Shown: piece by piece, positions 1 to 7,386 of the stretch
Position numbering within the stretch: position 1 is the first letter of the stretch
Layout: the number at the start of each line of letters is the position of its first letter
Source of the DNA: Fulvivirga kasyanovii
GTDB lineage: Bacteria > Bacteroidota > Bacteroidia > Cytophagales > Cyclobacteriaceae
Reading direction: 5' to 3'
NCBI RefSeq assembly: GCF_009711405.1
Contig: NZ_SMLW01000678.1
Span: forward strand, 878 to 34,370
DNA: 33,493 nucleotides
Program-made: the position numbers and the translations under genes
Notes under the pieces: model-generated
Database searches by the model: none
Told to the model about the DNA's origin: nothing
What the model saw: the letters and a program-made list of their open reading frames with translations, nothing else

Positions 1-85
1 CTGTAGTGTAGATCACAAATTCAAAATCATGCTGCCTGTAACAACTGTAGCAAACTGAAAACAAGCGAACCGCGAATTTGAAACC

Positions 86-889
86 CTATTCCTCAGCCTT
101 CCTAAAATCAAAAATCAGTGGGTAATACATATTGACTGGCTCATCATCAATTTTAGCAGGTTCCCAATGCGGCAGGAGCTTCAAAAGCCGCAATATTTCT
201 TCCTTATATATGCTGGGGTACTCCTGCTCCGGTAGGTCAACATGTAGTTTGCCATATTTATCAATGGGAAAACGGAGGACTAATTTTTCATTAGCATCAA
301 GCCTTTCCAGCCTTGCTGTTCTTTTAATATTTTGGTCAATTATCTTTTGAGGATCGTCATTGCACGAGGTAGGGAATACCTCTGCAAAATAATGTATGGG
401 TTCATTATGTATACTGTCTTTTGAAATAGAATAATACACGTCAGGCCATTTGCAACCAATTTCCCGATAGTATTGGTCATACCAATTCATGTCAAGTGAT
501 TCTGTTCGCATGAGCTTTAACTCTTCTTTATTATTAAAGATCAGGTATAAGGTATCACCAGTCAATTGATGTTTAAATGTGGAGTTCCTGCTTAGCAGGT
601 CTTCCACGTTTTCTCTAAGGCCGGGACAACCCATGAGTGTTCGGCCAGGACTTACATGTTCCAGTTTGATTATGTCGTCATTAATTGAATAAGAGTATGT
701 AAATTCATTACAGCTTTTATCGATTAATACTTCCTTTGTAAAGATCAATGTAGGTTGGAAATGACCGGCCCGTTGATGACAAATGAGTTGGTTTGAATCT
801 TTGTAGTGTAATGCTGTCCAGTTTCCCGACAAGTTGGAGGCTGGCGAGTCTAAAAATAATAGTAGGATTGATAGGGCCAGGAGGTTCAT
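86..889 (-). CDS. Secreted protein with TonB-C-like C-terminal domain
   Basis: 267 residues. A hydrophobic N-terminus (about residues 1-18) looks like a Sec signal peptide, so the protein is probably periplasmic or outer-membrane associated. Residues about 20-130 contain a 'SGNW' start and alternating beta-strand pattern reminiscent of small lipocalin or META-like domains in this phylum; this is a weak resemblance. Residues about 195-262 resemble the TonB C-terminal fold: a 'DKYGKLHVDLPEQ' strand, a helix, then 'LPHWEPAKIDDEPVN' and a final strand ending in F. In the family this segment is usually 'mpkWkPg...gkpv'. There is no TM-plus-proline-rich spacer, so it is not a classical energy transducer. 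Two TAnnTTTG boxes lie just upstream. The function is unknown. Confidence 0.75.
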   Translation of the reverse strand: MNLLALSILLLFLDSPASNLSGNWTALHYKDSNQLICHQRAGHFQPTLIFTKEVLIDKSCNEFTYSYSINDDIIKLEHVSPGRTLMGCPGLRENVEDLLSRNSTFKHQLTGDTLYLIFNNKEELKLMRTESLDMNWYDQYYREIGCKWPDVYYSISKDSIHNEPIHYFAEVFPTSCNDDPQKIIDQNIKRTARLERLDANEKLVLRFPIDKYGKLHVDLPEQEYPSIYKEEILRLLKLLPHWEPAKIDDEPVNMYYPLIFDFRKAEE

Positions 890-905
890 GTTTTGTAAGG
901 CTTTT

Positions 906-929
906 CAAATATAATCATTGGCAAAGATA
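906..929 (-). promoter_or_regulatory. Two candidate Bacteroidota -7 boxes upstream of the 889 start
   Basis: On the minus strand TATATTTG (913-906) and TATCTTTG (929-922) both match the Bacteroidota -7 consensus TAnnTTTG. They lie 17 and 33 bases before the ATG at 889. No convincing -33 TTG at the usual spacing was found for either, so the choice between them is open. Confidence 0.4.
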
Positions 930-1174
930 AAGTCACATAGGTTAATTTAATGAGGGAGCTTTGCTGGAAGAGAACTTTGGTCAGTTCGCGAATGAGGAAA
1001 TTATTTTCTTAGTGGCAAAACACGCCTGTAGTCCCCTCAATGGGACAGTTTGGGACGGTGCGCCTTTGATTCTGCGTAGTTATTTGGATCAGCAACCTGT
1101 AACACCCACCGAATGCCCTGGCATAATTCTTATTTCATAAAGAACTAGCTACAAAATCCTTATACCACACTATT

Positions 1175-1216
1175 CCTCCCTCGAGGGAGGTGGCCGCAGG
1201 CCGGAGGGTGTCCTCC
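1175..1216. repeat. REP-like block of three adjacent hairpins
   Basis: Three inverted repeats follow one another: a perfect 16-base palindrome CCTCCCTCGAGGGAGG (1175-1190), GGCC-GCA-GGCC (1192-1202) and GGAGG-GTGT-CCTCC (1203-1216). The word order (palindrome, GGCCGCAGGCC, GGAGGGTG) resembles dispersed intergenic repeats common in Bacteroidota genomes. The block lies about 55 bases beyond the early stop of the leftward gene at 1270-1815. The rest of 930-1269 holds no gene that I can support. Confidence 0.6.
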
Positions 1217-1269
1217 GCAATGCAGGTTCGTAATAGTAAACGGTGAACAAGCGTACAGTAAACTGTAAA

Positions 1270-1815
1270 TTACGAATCCTTCCCAATAGTTCTGAAAATC
1301 AGCACCGGCCAGGGGAATCTTCTTACTTTTTGGTTGCTTTGAGGGTGCAGGCAAATGACGTGCAATGGACGGCCGGCGAGGGTGATGCAAAAATCAGATT
1401 CACCTGGCATAAGCATTTCATGATCATTTTGAGAGACCTGCTCCAGGGTGTTGCCGGGAACGTATTGCAATTGTGTCCACAACAGCAGTTGAAAATGTTC
1501 TTCATCTTCAATATCCACTTCGTCAAAAATGGCGAAGTAGGAGTTGCACTCCGGCCTGTCTTCTATATCTTCAATAAACTGATTAAGGCTATTGGATAAT
1601 GCACTGGCACTTTCCCTGGTTCCCATTTCAGAAAAAATTCCCATGCTGTAATTGATCTCCCTGATAGAGGGCATATTGGCCGAAGGCACCAGGTGGTTGT
1701 CATAATATCCCTGGATTGCCTCCTTCATCATTCTGTATTTTATATTACTACGGGTGTCGCTTAGTGTGCCATAAAGTTCCCCATCCTCAACTCTGGCATA
1801 TACTGGCTGTTGCAT
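1270..1815 (-). CDS. YqcI/YcgG-like protein, apparently C-terminally truncated
   Basis: 181 residues, cytoplasmic, no signal peptide. The pattern fits the YqcI/YcgG family: a 'YFAIFDEVD' strand near residue 93, then 'FQLLLWTQLQYV', then 'FCITLAGRPLHVICLHPQS' and 'RRFPWPVLIF' near the end. Family members of this type generally continue for some tens of residues after the 'RRF..P.liF' strand; here the frame stops seven residues later. The downstream DNA shows no family-like continuation in the frames I translated and runs into the REP-like block at 1175-1216. It may be a decaying gene or a short family variant. The biochemical function of the family is not established. No clear promoter box is visible upstream of 1815. 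Confidence 0.6.
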   Translation of the reverse strand: MQQPVYARVEDGELYGTLSDTRSNIKYRMMKEAIQGYYDNHLVPSANMPSIREINYSMGIFSEMGTRESASALSNSLNQFIEDIEDRPECNSYFAIFDEVDIEDEEHFQLLLWTQLQYVPGNTLEQVSQNDHEMLMPGESDFCITLAGRPLHVICLHPQSNQKVRRFPWPVLIFRTIGKDS

Positions 1816-1965
1816 ACGATCTATATTTAGATTCTAAAGGTTAAAAAACATGCCATATTGAAAATTGGGAATTTTCCTCATTCCAACTTAAGTACTCATG
1901 CTTCTTAGTGTAATATCATTCTCACTTGTGAAGTACTTCTTCCACAATACTTTAGGCTTTCTATC

Positions 1966-2175
1966 CTATTTCGGTAAATCGGGTATGATCAGTTTTTGAC
2001 CCGCCTTCAAGTCATTCGGGTCTTTGATCTTGTCAATGTTGGCTTCGTAAATGTGCTTCCAAAGTGAAGGATTGCCATAAAACTCCCTGGCTATTATGGT
2101 AAGTGACTCATCTTCCTTCACGGTGTATATATCTTTGATGCCTTTGCTTTTTATCTCTTGCTCTGTCATGGTCAA
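1966..2175 (-). CDS. Stand-alone LysM domain protein
   Basis: 69 residues, almost all one LysM module: 'IYTVKEDESLTIIAREFYG' (about 16-34), 'WKHIYEANIDKIKDPNDL' (about 39-56) and 'KAGQKLIIP' at the end. LysM binds N-acetylglucosamine-containing glycans such as peptidoglycan. There is no signal peptide, so it is cytoplasmic as annotated or works with a partner, as do YgaU-like LysM proteins and phage-baseplate LysM proteins. Start alternatives are ATG 2175 and ATG 2169; both keep the domain whole. No neighbouring gene suggests a partner. Confidence 0.8.
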   Translation of the reverse strand: MTMTEQEIKSKGIKDIYTVKEDESLTIIAREFYGNPSLWKHIYEANIDKIKDPNDLKAGQKLIIPDLPK

Positions 2176-2496
2176 AATGGTTATGGACTCTACCTTGTGA
2201 GTGGATTCCGGTTAATGCTTTATAAAAATTGGGTAAAAAAGTGTGCCAAGGTGAGATGGTTGAAGAGTATGGAGTATACGCAGATGATTTTAGACAAATA
2301 TTATTCCACTGAAACACTAAGTGGAATTTCTTGCATCTGTGAGAAAATTTATCGCGGATGTAGCTCCTGAACTAGTGCTTGATCAGCTTTTATTTTGCTG
2401 TTTATCAGGCTTTTATATCTTGTGTGTTGTGTGGTGAATCGTGGAGTTGAAATTGTAATATACATGGTGGATGTAAAACGAATAAACAGAAATATT

Positions 2497-3576
2497 ATGG
2501 AAACTAAAGATAAAAAGACAAGGAAGAATGCGCCAACTGAAAAAGAGGCTACAAAATCCACAAAGCGTACCAATGATTCAGCAAATGATGTGAGTACCAA
2601 TAAAGCTTCTGACAGGCAGGCGGAGAGCCAGACGGAGTTTGAAGGATATGGTCAGGCAGGGAACAGAATGTCTGAACAGGAATATGGAGAAGACAAAATT
2701 AAAAGCAAAAGTAAAGGTACGGACACTTCGCACCAGCCTAACCGGCAGAGATCTTCTGACAGGTCTTCGGGCCAGAATACGGATGAAGGTACACCACGAG
2801 GCAGCTCTGAAAACGATGTGATAACCGGGGAAACCGGCCGGCGTTACGACCAGGAGGATCAGGATCAGTACCATGCCCGTCTCAGTGACTACGAACGTGG
2901 TTTCAGAGATGGCAGCGACCATGCCTCAAAGTGGCACAATCAACGGAATTTTGAAAGGGAACAAAGCCGCTTTGGAGAGCAAAATCGCTATGGTGAATAT
3001 AATGAGGCCTATAATCCTGTGGGTAGAAATACAGGCAGGAACAGAGGCGATTATAACCAGGGATATGGTTATGAAAGAAGCTACGGCAATCAGGGGTTTG
3101 AAGATGGAGGCTACATGAACCGCAATACTGTATATGGTAATGGAGGCAGCCACAACCAGGAAGGACGCGATTATTACAGAGGCTATTCTGATCCCGGAAA
3201 CTACCAGGGGCCGCAACAAAGCTATCAGAACCAGGGCAGGTATGATACGGATTATGGTTATGGAAATTTGCAGAGGAACAAAGCCAGGTATAATGAAGAT
3301 CGTGGACGGTCTGATGAATACAATCTCCGAAACACTGGATACCAAAACTCCCCGGAAGAAAGGCTTACGGGAGAAAGAACAAGGAGTGGAAACCGGCATG
3401 GAGCTTCTCCTGGAGATTATAACCAGCGGAACGAAAATGACAGGAGCCGCTCCTCTATGTCGTCCGGTTTAAACAGAGATATGGAAAGAAGGGGAGAAGA
3501 CGGAGACTACAGGAGAAGGCGTGAAGACCGAAGATCGGAGGGATACGATGATCCGTACCGGGATTATGATTGGTAG
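2497..3576 (+). CDS. Low-complexity Tyr/Gly/Asn/Arg-rich hydrophilic protein
   Basis: An open frame extends upstream to 2395, but its first 34 codons give a hydrophobic stretch unlike the rest; ATG 2497 (METKDKK) fits best and gives 359 residues. Residues about 1-120 are rich in Lys, Glu, Asp, Thr and Ser. About 125-150 contains 'YDQEDQDQYHARLSDYERGFRDG'-like charged sequence. From about 150 to 300 the protein is dense in Tyr-Gly, Tyr-Asn and Arg-Gly pairs with almost no aliphatic residues. The tail is Arg/Asp/Tyr rich. It has no signal peptide, TM segment or recognisable domain, and is predicted intrinsically disordered with a prion-like composition. Long antisense frames over it are products of the codon bias. 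A clear terminator follows. Function unknown. Confidence 0.75.
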   Translation: METKDKKTRKNAPTEKEATKSTKRTNDSANDVSTNKASDRQAESQTEFEGYGQAGNRMSEQEYGEDKIKSKSKGTDTSHQPNRQRSSDRSSGQNTDEGTPRGSSENDVITGETGRRYDQEDQDQYHARLSDYERGFRDGSDHASKWHNQRNFEREQSRFGEQNRYGEYNEAYNPVGRNTGRNRGDYNQGYGYERSYGNQGFEDGGYMNRNTVYGNGGSHNQEGRDYYRGYSDPGNYQGPQQSYQNQGRYDTDYGYGNLQRNKARYNEDRGRSDEYNLRNTGYQNSPEERLTGERTRSGNRHGASPGDYNQRNENDRSRSSMSSGLNRDMERRGEDGDYRRRREDRRSEGYDDPYRDYDW

Positions 3577-3610
3577 TCTTTTCCAAATGAGAATGTAGAG
3601 ATGTGAGAGA

Positions 3611-3644
3611 GGCTGAGCCAAGGGTAATCCGGCTCAGCCTTTTT
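3611..3644 (+). terminator. Rho-independent terminator after the low-complexity gene
   Basis: A perfect 9-bp stem GGCTGAGCC (3611-3619) / GGCTCAGCC (3631-3639) with an 11-base loop is followed by TTTTT (3640-3644). It ends the rightward transcript from 2497. It sits 10 bases from the stop of the convergent gene at 3655, so it also separates the two transcripts. Confidence 0.85.
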
Positions 3645-3654
3645 AGTTTAAGCT

Positions 3655-4458
3655 TTACTTTTTTACTTTATTTTCCACCTGGTTTTTCCATGGACTGCCT
3701 ATGGCAGAAAGGTACTCGGAATAATTCCATCCGTCCAGCACGGATTTATACTTTTTATCCGGTTTGCAGATGTAGGTTTCATCGAGCGGCTTGTCCACCA
3801 CGTTCATGCCACAGGTGTGCAGCATGGCTTCGATGGCAGCCTGGTTTGGTACCCACCAGTTGGTTGGGTCCCCGGCAAAGCTTTTCTCTATAAAAGCCAT
3901 TTTCGGCCATCCTTCCTCCAGCATTTCCCGGCGGTCGTTCACTTCATAATCATCTTTGATGTGTTTGGTTTTTGTATCTGGCATCATCAATGTCTGGAAA
4001 ACCATTATTTTACGCACTTTCTGCGAAATGATGTCGAGAGCCAGCATGGGGTACCGCAAGTGGTAGAGCACACCCATGAACCAGATGAGGTCAAAATCTT
4101 CCTGTAGCTTGGTGAGATCATAGACCTGCATTTGTTTGAACTCAACCTTATCTTCCAAGCCAAATTTTTTGGCCGCCCACTGTGCCTGCCGCAAGTAATG
4201 AGGGTCGAGGTCTATGCCGAGCACATCCGCACCCCTTTTGGCCAACTCGAAGGTGTAAAACCCGGCGTTGCAGCCGATGTCCAGTACCTTCCAGCCGGTA
4301 AGGTCTTCGGGAATGTGTGGTGATAGCTCTTTCCATTTAAAATTGGGAAAATCTCCCAAAAAATGGTCTGGTGCCGTTTGGCTTCCATCTGGTAAATGGA
4401 GGTTATGGAACCAGGGGTTAAGCTGTTCTATTTCTTTATCTATCTCTTTCGTAATCAT
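3655..4458 (-). CDS. SAM-dependent methyltransferase, TIGR04290-like
   Basis: 267 residues, cytoplasmic class I methyltransferase. Motif I is VLDIGCNAGFY (58-68), the acidic end of strand 2 is 'GIDLD' (about 83-87), and a motif IV-like 'DFDLIWFMGVLYHL' follows. The long 'NWWVPNQAAIEAML' segment and overall layout resemble CmoB-like methyltransferases and the TIGR04290 group that occurs in polysaccharide-type gene cassettes; that assignment is from memory of the family. It is the last gene of the leftward glycan operon, starting 1 base after the stop of the ZIP-like gene, so translational coupling is likely. The acceptor is probably a sugar or glycoconjugate; this is inference. Confidence 0.85.
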   Translation of the reverse strand: MITKEIDKEIEQLNPWFHNLHLPDGSQTAPDHFLGDFPNFKWKELSPHIPEDLTGWKVLDIGCNAGFYTFELAKRGADVLGIDLDPHYLRQAQWAAKKFGLEDKVEFKQMQVYDLTKLQEDFDLIWFMGVLYHLRYPMLALDIISQKVRKIMVFQTLMMPDTKTKHIKDDYEVNDRREMLEEGWPKMAFIEKSFAGDPTNWWVPNQAAIEAMLHTCGMNVVDKPLDETYICKPDKKYKSVLDGWNYSEYLSAIGSPWKNQVENKVKK

Positions 4459-4459
4459 T

Positions 4460-5179
4460 TTAGTCCTCTATTAAAATTAATAACAAACTGTAGAAAAGGG
4501 CGCCCGTACAAAATGCCCAAAATCTACTTTTACGTTCTTCCGGCAGCTCTTCCTTTAACACGTTGAGAATAACACTGCCGCTGACCAGGCCAAACATAAT
4601 GATGAGCAGGTGCTCGTGCAGTGATGAAAATGAGGCTATAATGCCACCAAGTATGATGGCACTTGTTACGAACCACCGGCCATGCTTTAAATACATTTCT
4701 TTATGGTCCTGGATCAGGCTGAAATCATTGACAATGAAATGAAAAGCCATAGCTACAAAGAAAAAAGACGTTTCTTTCAGGTCTATGGCTGTTTCACTGA
4801 TCAGCAGGTAGCCTATAATAAAATTGTAAATAAAATAAGTACTGATATGCAGCCAGAATACATTGCGATTGATGGCGGCATCAGACGAATTTTTCTTCAT
4901 TTTGACCAAGCGTTCAAGGCCATAGAATACCACCAGGCCAACTAATGCAATAGCATAGACATATTTGCTGCCCCACCATGACATGCCGCCAATATTTTCG
5001 GCAAACCTGTCCTGGTAGGCCCCCAGCTCAGGCAGCAGATGAAGAAATATATAGGCAATTGAAGCTCCACCGGCTATGGAAAGCCAGATGCTCCTGGGGA
5101 TGTTTTTCAGGACAATTATCCTGTTGGCTGAAAAATGTATTATAGCAAGGGCAATATTATAGATCCACGCTACCAGCAT
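4460..5179 (-). CDS. ZIP-like multi-pass membrane protein
   Basis: 239 residues with seven or eight hydrophobic segments. Three regions recall ZIP metal transporters: 'GGASIAYIFLHLLPEL' near residue 38, 'MAFHFIVNDFSLIQDH' in the middle with a His and an Asn-Asp pair, and the late 'LVSGSVILNVLKEELPEE' that mimics the last ZIP 'llPE' helix. The central metal-binding HxxxD/HExxxE motifs are changed, so metal transport is not assured. It lies inside the glycan operon: its start overlaps the preceding glycosyltransferase by 23 bases and its stop is 1 base from the methyltransferase start. It could instead supply another membrane function for the pathway. Confidence 0.75.
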   Translation of the reverse strand: MLVAWIYNIALAIIHFSANRIIVLKNIPRSIWLSIAGGASIAYIFLHLLPELGAYQDRFAENIGGMSWWGSKYVYAIALVGLVVFYGLERLVKMKKNSSDAAINRNVFWLHISTYFIYNFIIGYLLISETAIDLKETSFFFVAMAFHFIVNDFSLIQDHKEMYLKHGRWFVTSAIILGGIIASFSSLHEHLLIIMFGLVSGSVILNVLKEELPEERKSRFWAFCTGALFYSLLLILIED

Positions 5180-6254
5180 CCCCTGTCAAGACCAGATTAT
5201 TTACTTCATCATAATAGGTTATCAACTCTTTTGCCCGGTGTGCCGCGGTATGAGCGTGCATTACTTTTTTTCTTGCTGCCTCACCAATTGCTTTTTGCTG
5301 TTCAGGGGTGGTTTCCTTTAAGATCGATTCCATTTCACCGGTGTCTCGGGCAATGAGTATCTCGTTGCCTTCTTCGAAAAGATCAGTGAGGCCTTTCCAG
5401 TAATCGCTGATAATTGGAACACCGCAGGCTGCTGCCTCAAACAGCCTTACACTCGGCGAATAGCCCAGCCTGATCATTGCTTCACGAGTTACATTGAGGG
5501 TGAACTGCTGCCGGTTATAAAATTCACAATGCTTGTGAGGAGCCAGGTGATCAATACGCTGTACATTTTGAGGCCAGGCAATCTCTTCCGGGTAACCCGG
5601 TCCTGCGACTACAAAGTTTTTGGAAACATAATTTTTTGCCGGCTCAATCAATAAATTATTGACCGTCGGCTGCCTGTCCATGCTATAGGTGCCCAGGTAT
5701 CCGAGAGTCCATTTCTTCTCCAGGTTCATGGGATAGTAAAGGTCAGGGTCTACCGAGCAGTATAAAGCCCTGGCGCGTTGTGCGTTATACTGGTTCTCCA
5801 GAAGGTCAAGTACTTCACCTCCGGAAAAAGACAAGTACAGGTCAAATCCGGGGATCAGTGCTTTGGTCAGATACTCTTCGTCTCCCTTATCCAGCTTCGT
5901 AAGAGTTACCGGGGTGTCAATATCATAAAAAGCCGTGACACCGTTGGCGGTATCCTGTACCCACCGGCCAACGCGGACGCCTTCTGGCACATAAGAACCT
6001 ACGATTACCATCTCTGCTGTTTTGACCAGGCTGCCGAATTGCTCCTGCAGCATATCTACAGAATCGTAGAACCGGAGATGATAATGCTCTGACTGGTCAA
6101 AGTCGCGGTTATCGCTGTACCAGGGCTTGTCATGTTCCAGGAAATACACCTCATGGCCCTGGGCGGTAAGCTCTCTCAGCAAGCCGCGGTAGGTGGTGGC
6201 ATGTCCGTTGCCCCAAGAGGAGCTGATGGTTAGTCCAATAAAAACTATCTGCAT
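5157..6254 (-). CDS. CgeB-like glycosyltransferase 1 of 3
   Basis: 365 residues, GT-B fold, cytoplasmic. The N-terminal Rossmann half begins 'MQIVFIGLTISSSWGNGHA' and 'YRGLLRELTAQGHEV'. The C-terminal donor-binding half carries 'VRLFEAAACGVPIISDYWKG', the acidic E-rich loop of CgeB/glycosyltransferase family 1-type enzymes, followed by 'LFEEGNEILIARD' and a C-terminal 'TAAHRAKELI' helix. It is related to the next two genes and so part of a tandem set. Sugar donor and acceptor cannot be read from sequence. Its 3' end overlaps the following membrane-protein gene by 23 bases; 42 bases separate it from the preceding gene. Confidence 0.88.
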   Translation of the reverse strand: MQIVFIGLTISSSWGNGHATTYRGLLRELTAQGHEVYFLEHDKPWYSDNRDFDQSEHYHLRFYDSVDMLQEQFGSLVKTAEMVIVGSYVPEGVRVGRWVQDTANGVTAFYDIDTPVTLTKLDKGDEEYLTKALIPGFDLYLSFSGGEVLDLLENQYNAQRARALYCSVDPDLYYPMNLEKKWTLGYLGTYSMDRQPTVNNLLIEPAKNYVSKNFVVAGPGYPEEIAWPQNVQRIDHLAPHKHCEFYNRQQFTLNVTREAMIRLGYSPSVRLFEAAACGVPIISDYWKGLTDLFEEGNEILIARDTGEMESILKETTPEQQKAIGEAARKKVMHAHTAAHRAKELITYYDEVNNLVLTGDAGSVDL

Positions 6255-6296
6255 ATTTTCAATTCTTTCTAGTCAATGGTCATATTCAAAATGGCC

Positions 6297-7385
6297 TCAG
6301 GCCACAATACTTTTAAGCTGTAAAATCTCTTCAAGCTGCTGCGCCCGGTGGTCATAGGTATGTTTGGTAAGTGCTTTCATCAAAGCAGCATTGCCAACTT
6401 CCCTGGCCCCTTTTTCATCCAGCAGCTCCATGATCTCCACTACCTCTTCGGCACAATCAGCTACCAGTATTTCATCATCTGGCTCGAAGAATTCCCCGAT
6501 GCCTTTCCATGCATCGGTAATGATGCAGGCACCTGCTCCGGCGGCTTCAAAAACACGGGTGGCCGGTGAAAAGCCGTAAGTGGCCATGCTGTCCCGGCTA
6601 ATGTTGAGTATGGCGCGCGCAGAGCAGTTGAAAGCATTGTGGTCTTTGGTAGGTACATGGCCTACGTATTTTACATTTTCGGGCAGGTCTTTATCGCCCC
6701 AGCCGCTACCGCCAAGTATGAATTTCTTATCAGGCAAAACACGGGCTACTTTGATAAAGAAGTTTTCCACCCGTTTCTCGCGGTCGGGCAGCCGGTTGCC
6801 CAAAAATGCCAGATCGCACACATATTCCTCTTTAGGAGAGACAGGAAAATGGGTATCAGGGTCGAAAGCATTGTAAATCGAGGTGCAGTCCCTTGCGCCG
6901 AGCGATTTGTAGGCATCCTCAACCGGAAACCCGCCACCATAAGTTAGTACCTGATCATATTCAGGCACCAGTCGGCGGAAGTAATCGTTTTTATCATTGA
7001 TCATTCGGTCAAGGGTTGCAGGAGCGTCAACATCCCAGAATATGATCTGCTGATGGTCTTGTCTGATCTCTACAATGCGCTCTTCCAGCTCACGGTCAAA
7101 TACACCAACACCACTGGCTTTGATGATAATATCGGCACTTCCTGCCTCGTCCAGGCATTGCTGCAGGGCGTTTTCTTCCGGCTGGTAAACCACTACTGTG
7201 GCATAATCCGGATCAGGAATATCACGGTTGGCCTGTCTTTCGTAAACATCGGGTTCATAGAATGTGATCGAGTGTCCCTGCTGGTGCAAAGTTTTAATGA
7301 TGCCTCTGTAATAGGTAGCGGCACCGTTCCAGTAAGCGCTTACCAGGCTGCTGCCGAAAAATGCTATGTTTAGTCCTTTGTTCAT
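6297..7385 (-). CDS. CgeB-like glycosyltransferase 2 of 3
   Basis: 362 residues. It has the same two-domain GT-B plan as its neighbours: 'IAFFGSSLVSAYWNGAATYYRG' at the N-terminus, a middle 'LTYGGGFPVEDAYKSLGAR', and the C-terminal 'TRVFEAAGAGACIITDAWKG' with 'FFEPDDEILVADC'. The ATG at 7385 is supported by a true Shine-Dalgarno GGAGGT (7396-7391) five bases upstream, unusual for this phylum. That site overlaps the last codons of the preceding glycosyltransferase, whose stop is 1 base away. This suggests coupled translation of the tandem pair. Donor and acceptor are unknown. Confidence 0.88.
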   Translation of the reverse strand: MNKGLNIAFFGSSLVSAYWNGAATYYRGIIKTLHQQGHSITFYEPDVYERQANRDIPDPDYATVVVYQPEENALQQCLDEAGSADIIIKASGVGVFDRELEERIVEIRQDHQQIIFWDVDAPATLDRMINDKNDYFRRLVPEYDQVLTYGGGFPVEDAYKSLGARDCTSIYNAFDPDTHFPVSPKEEYVCDLAFLGNRLPDREKRVENFFIKVARVLPDKKFILGGSGWGDKDLPENVKYVGHVPTKDHNAFNCSARAILNISRDSMATYGFSPATRVFEAAGAGACIITDAWKGIGEFFEPDDEILVADCAEEVVEIMELLDEKGAREVGNAALMKALTKHTYDHRAQQLEEILQLKSIVA

Positions 7386-7386
7386 A

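Noticed and set aside
1243-1599. 118-codon plus-strand frame opposite the YqcI/YcgG-like gene
   Set aside because: The minus frame carries the family pattern; the plus frame has none.
2926-3399. 157-codon minus-strand open frame opposite the low-complexity gene
   Set aside because: It is hydrophobic low-complexity sequence explained by the Tyr/Gly/Asn/Arg codons of the plus-strand gene, and has no family signal.
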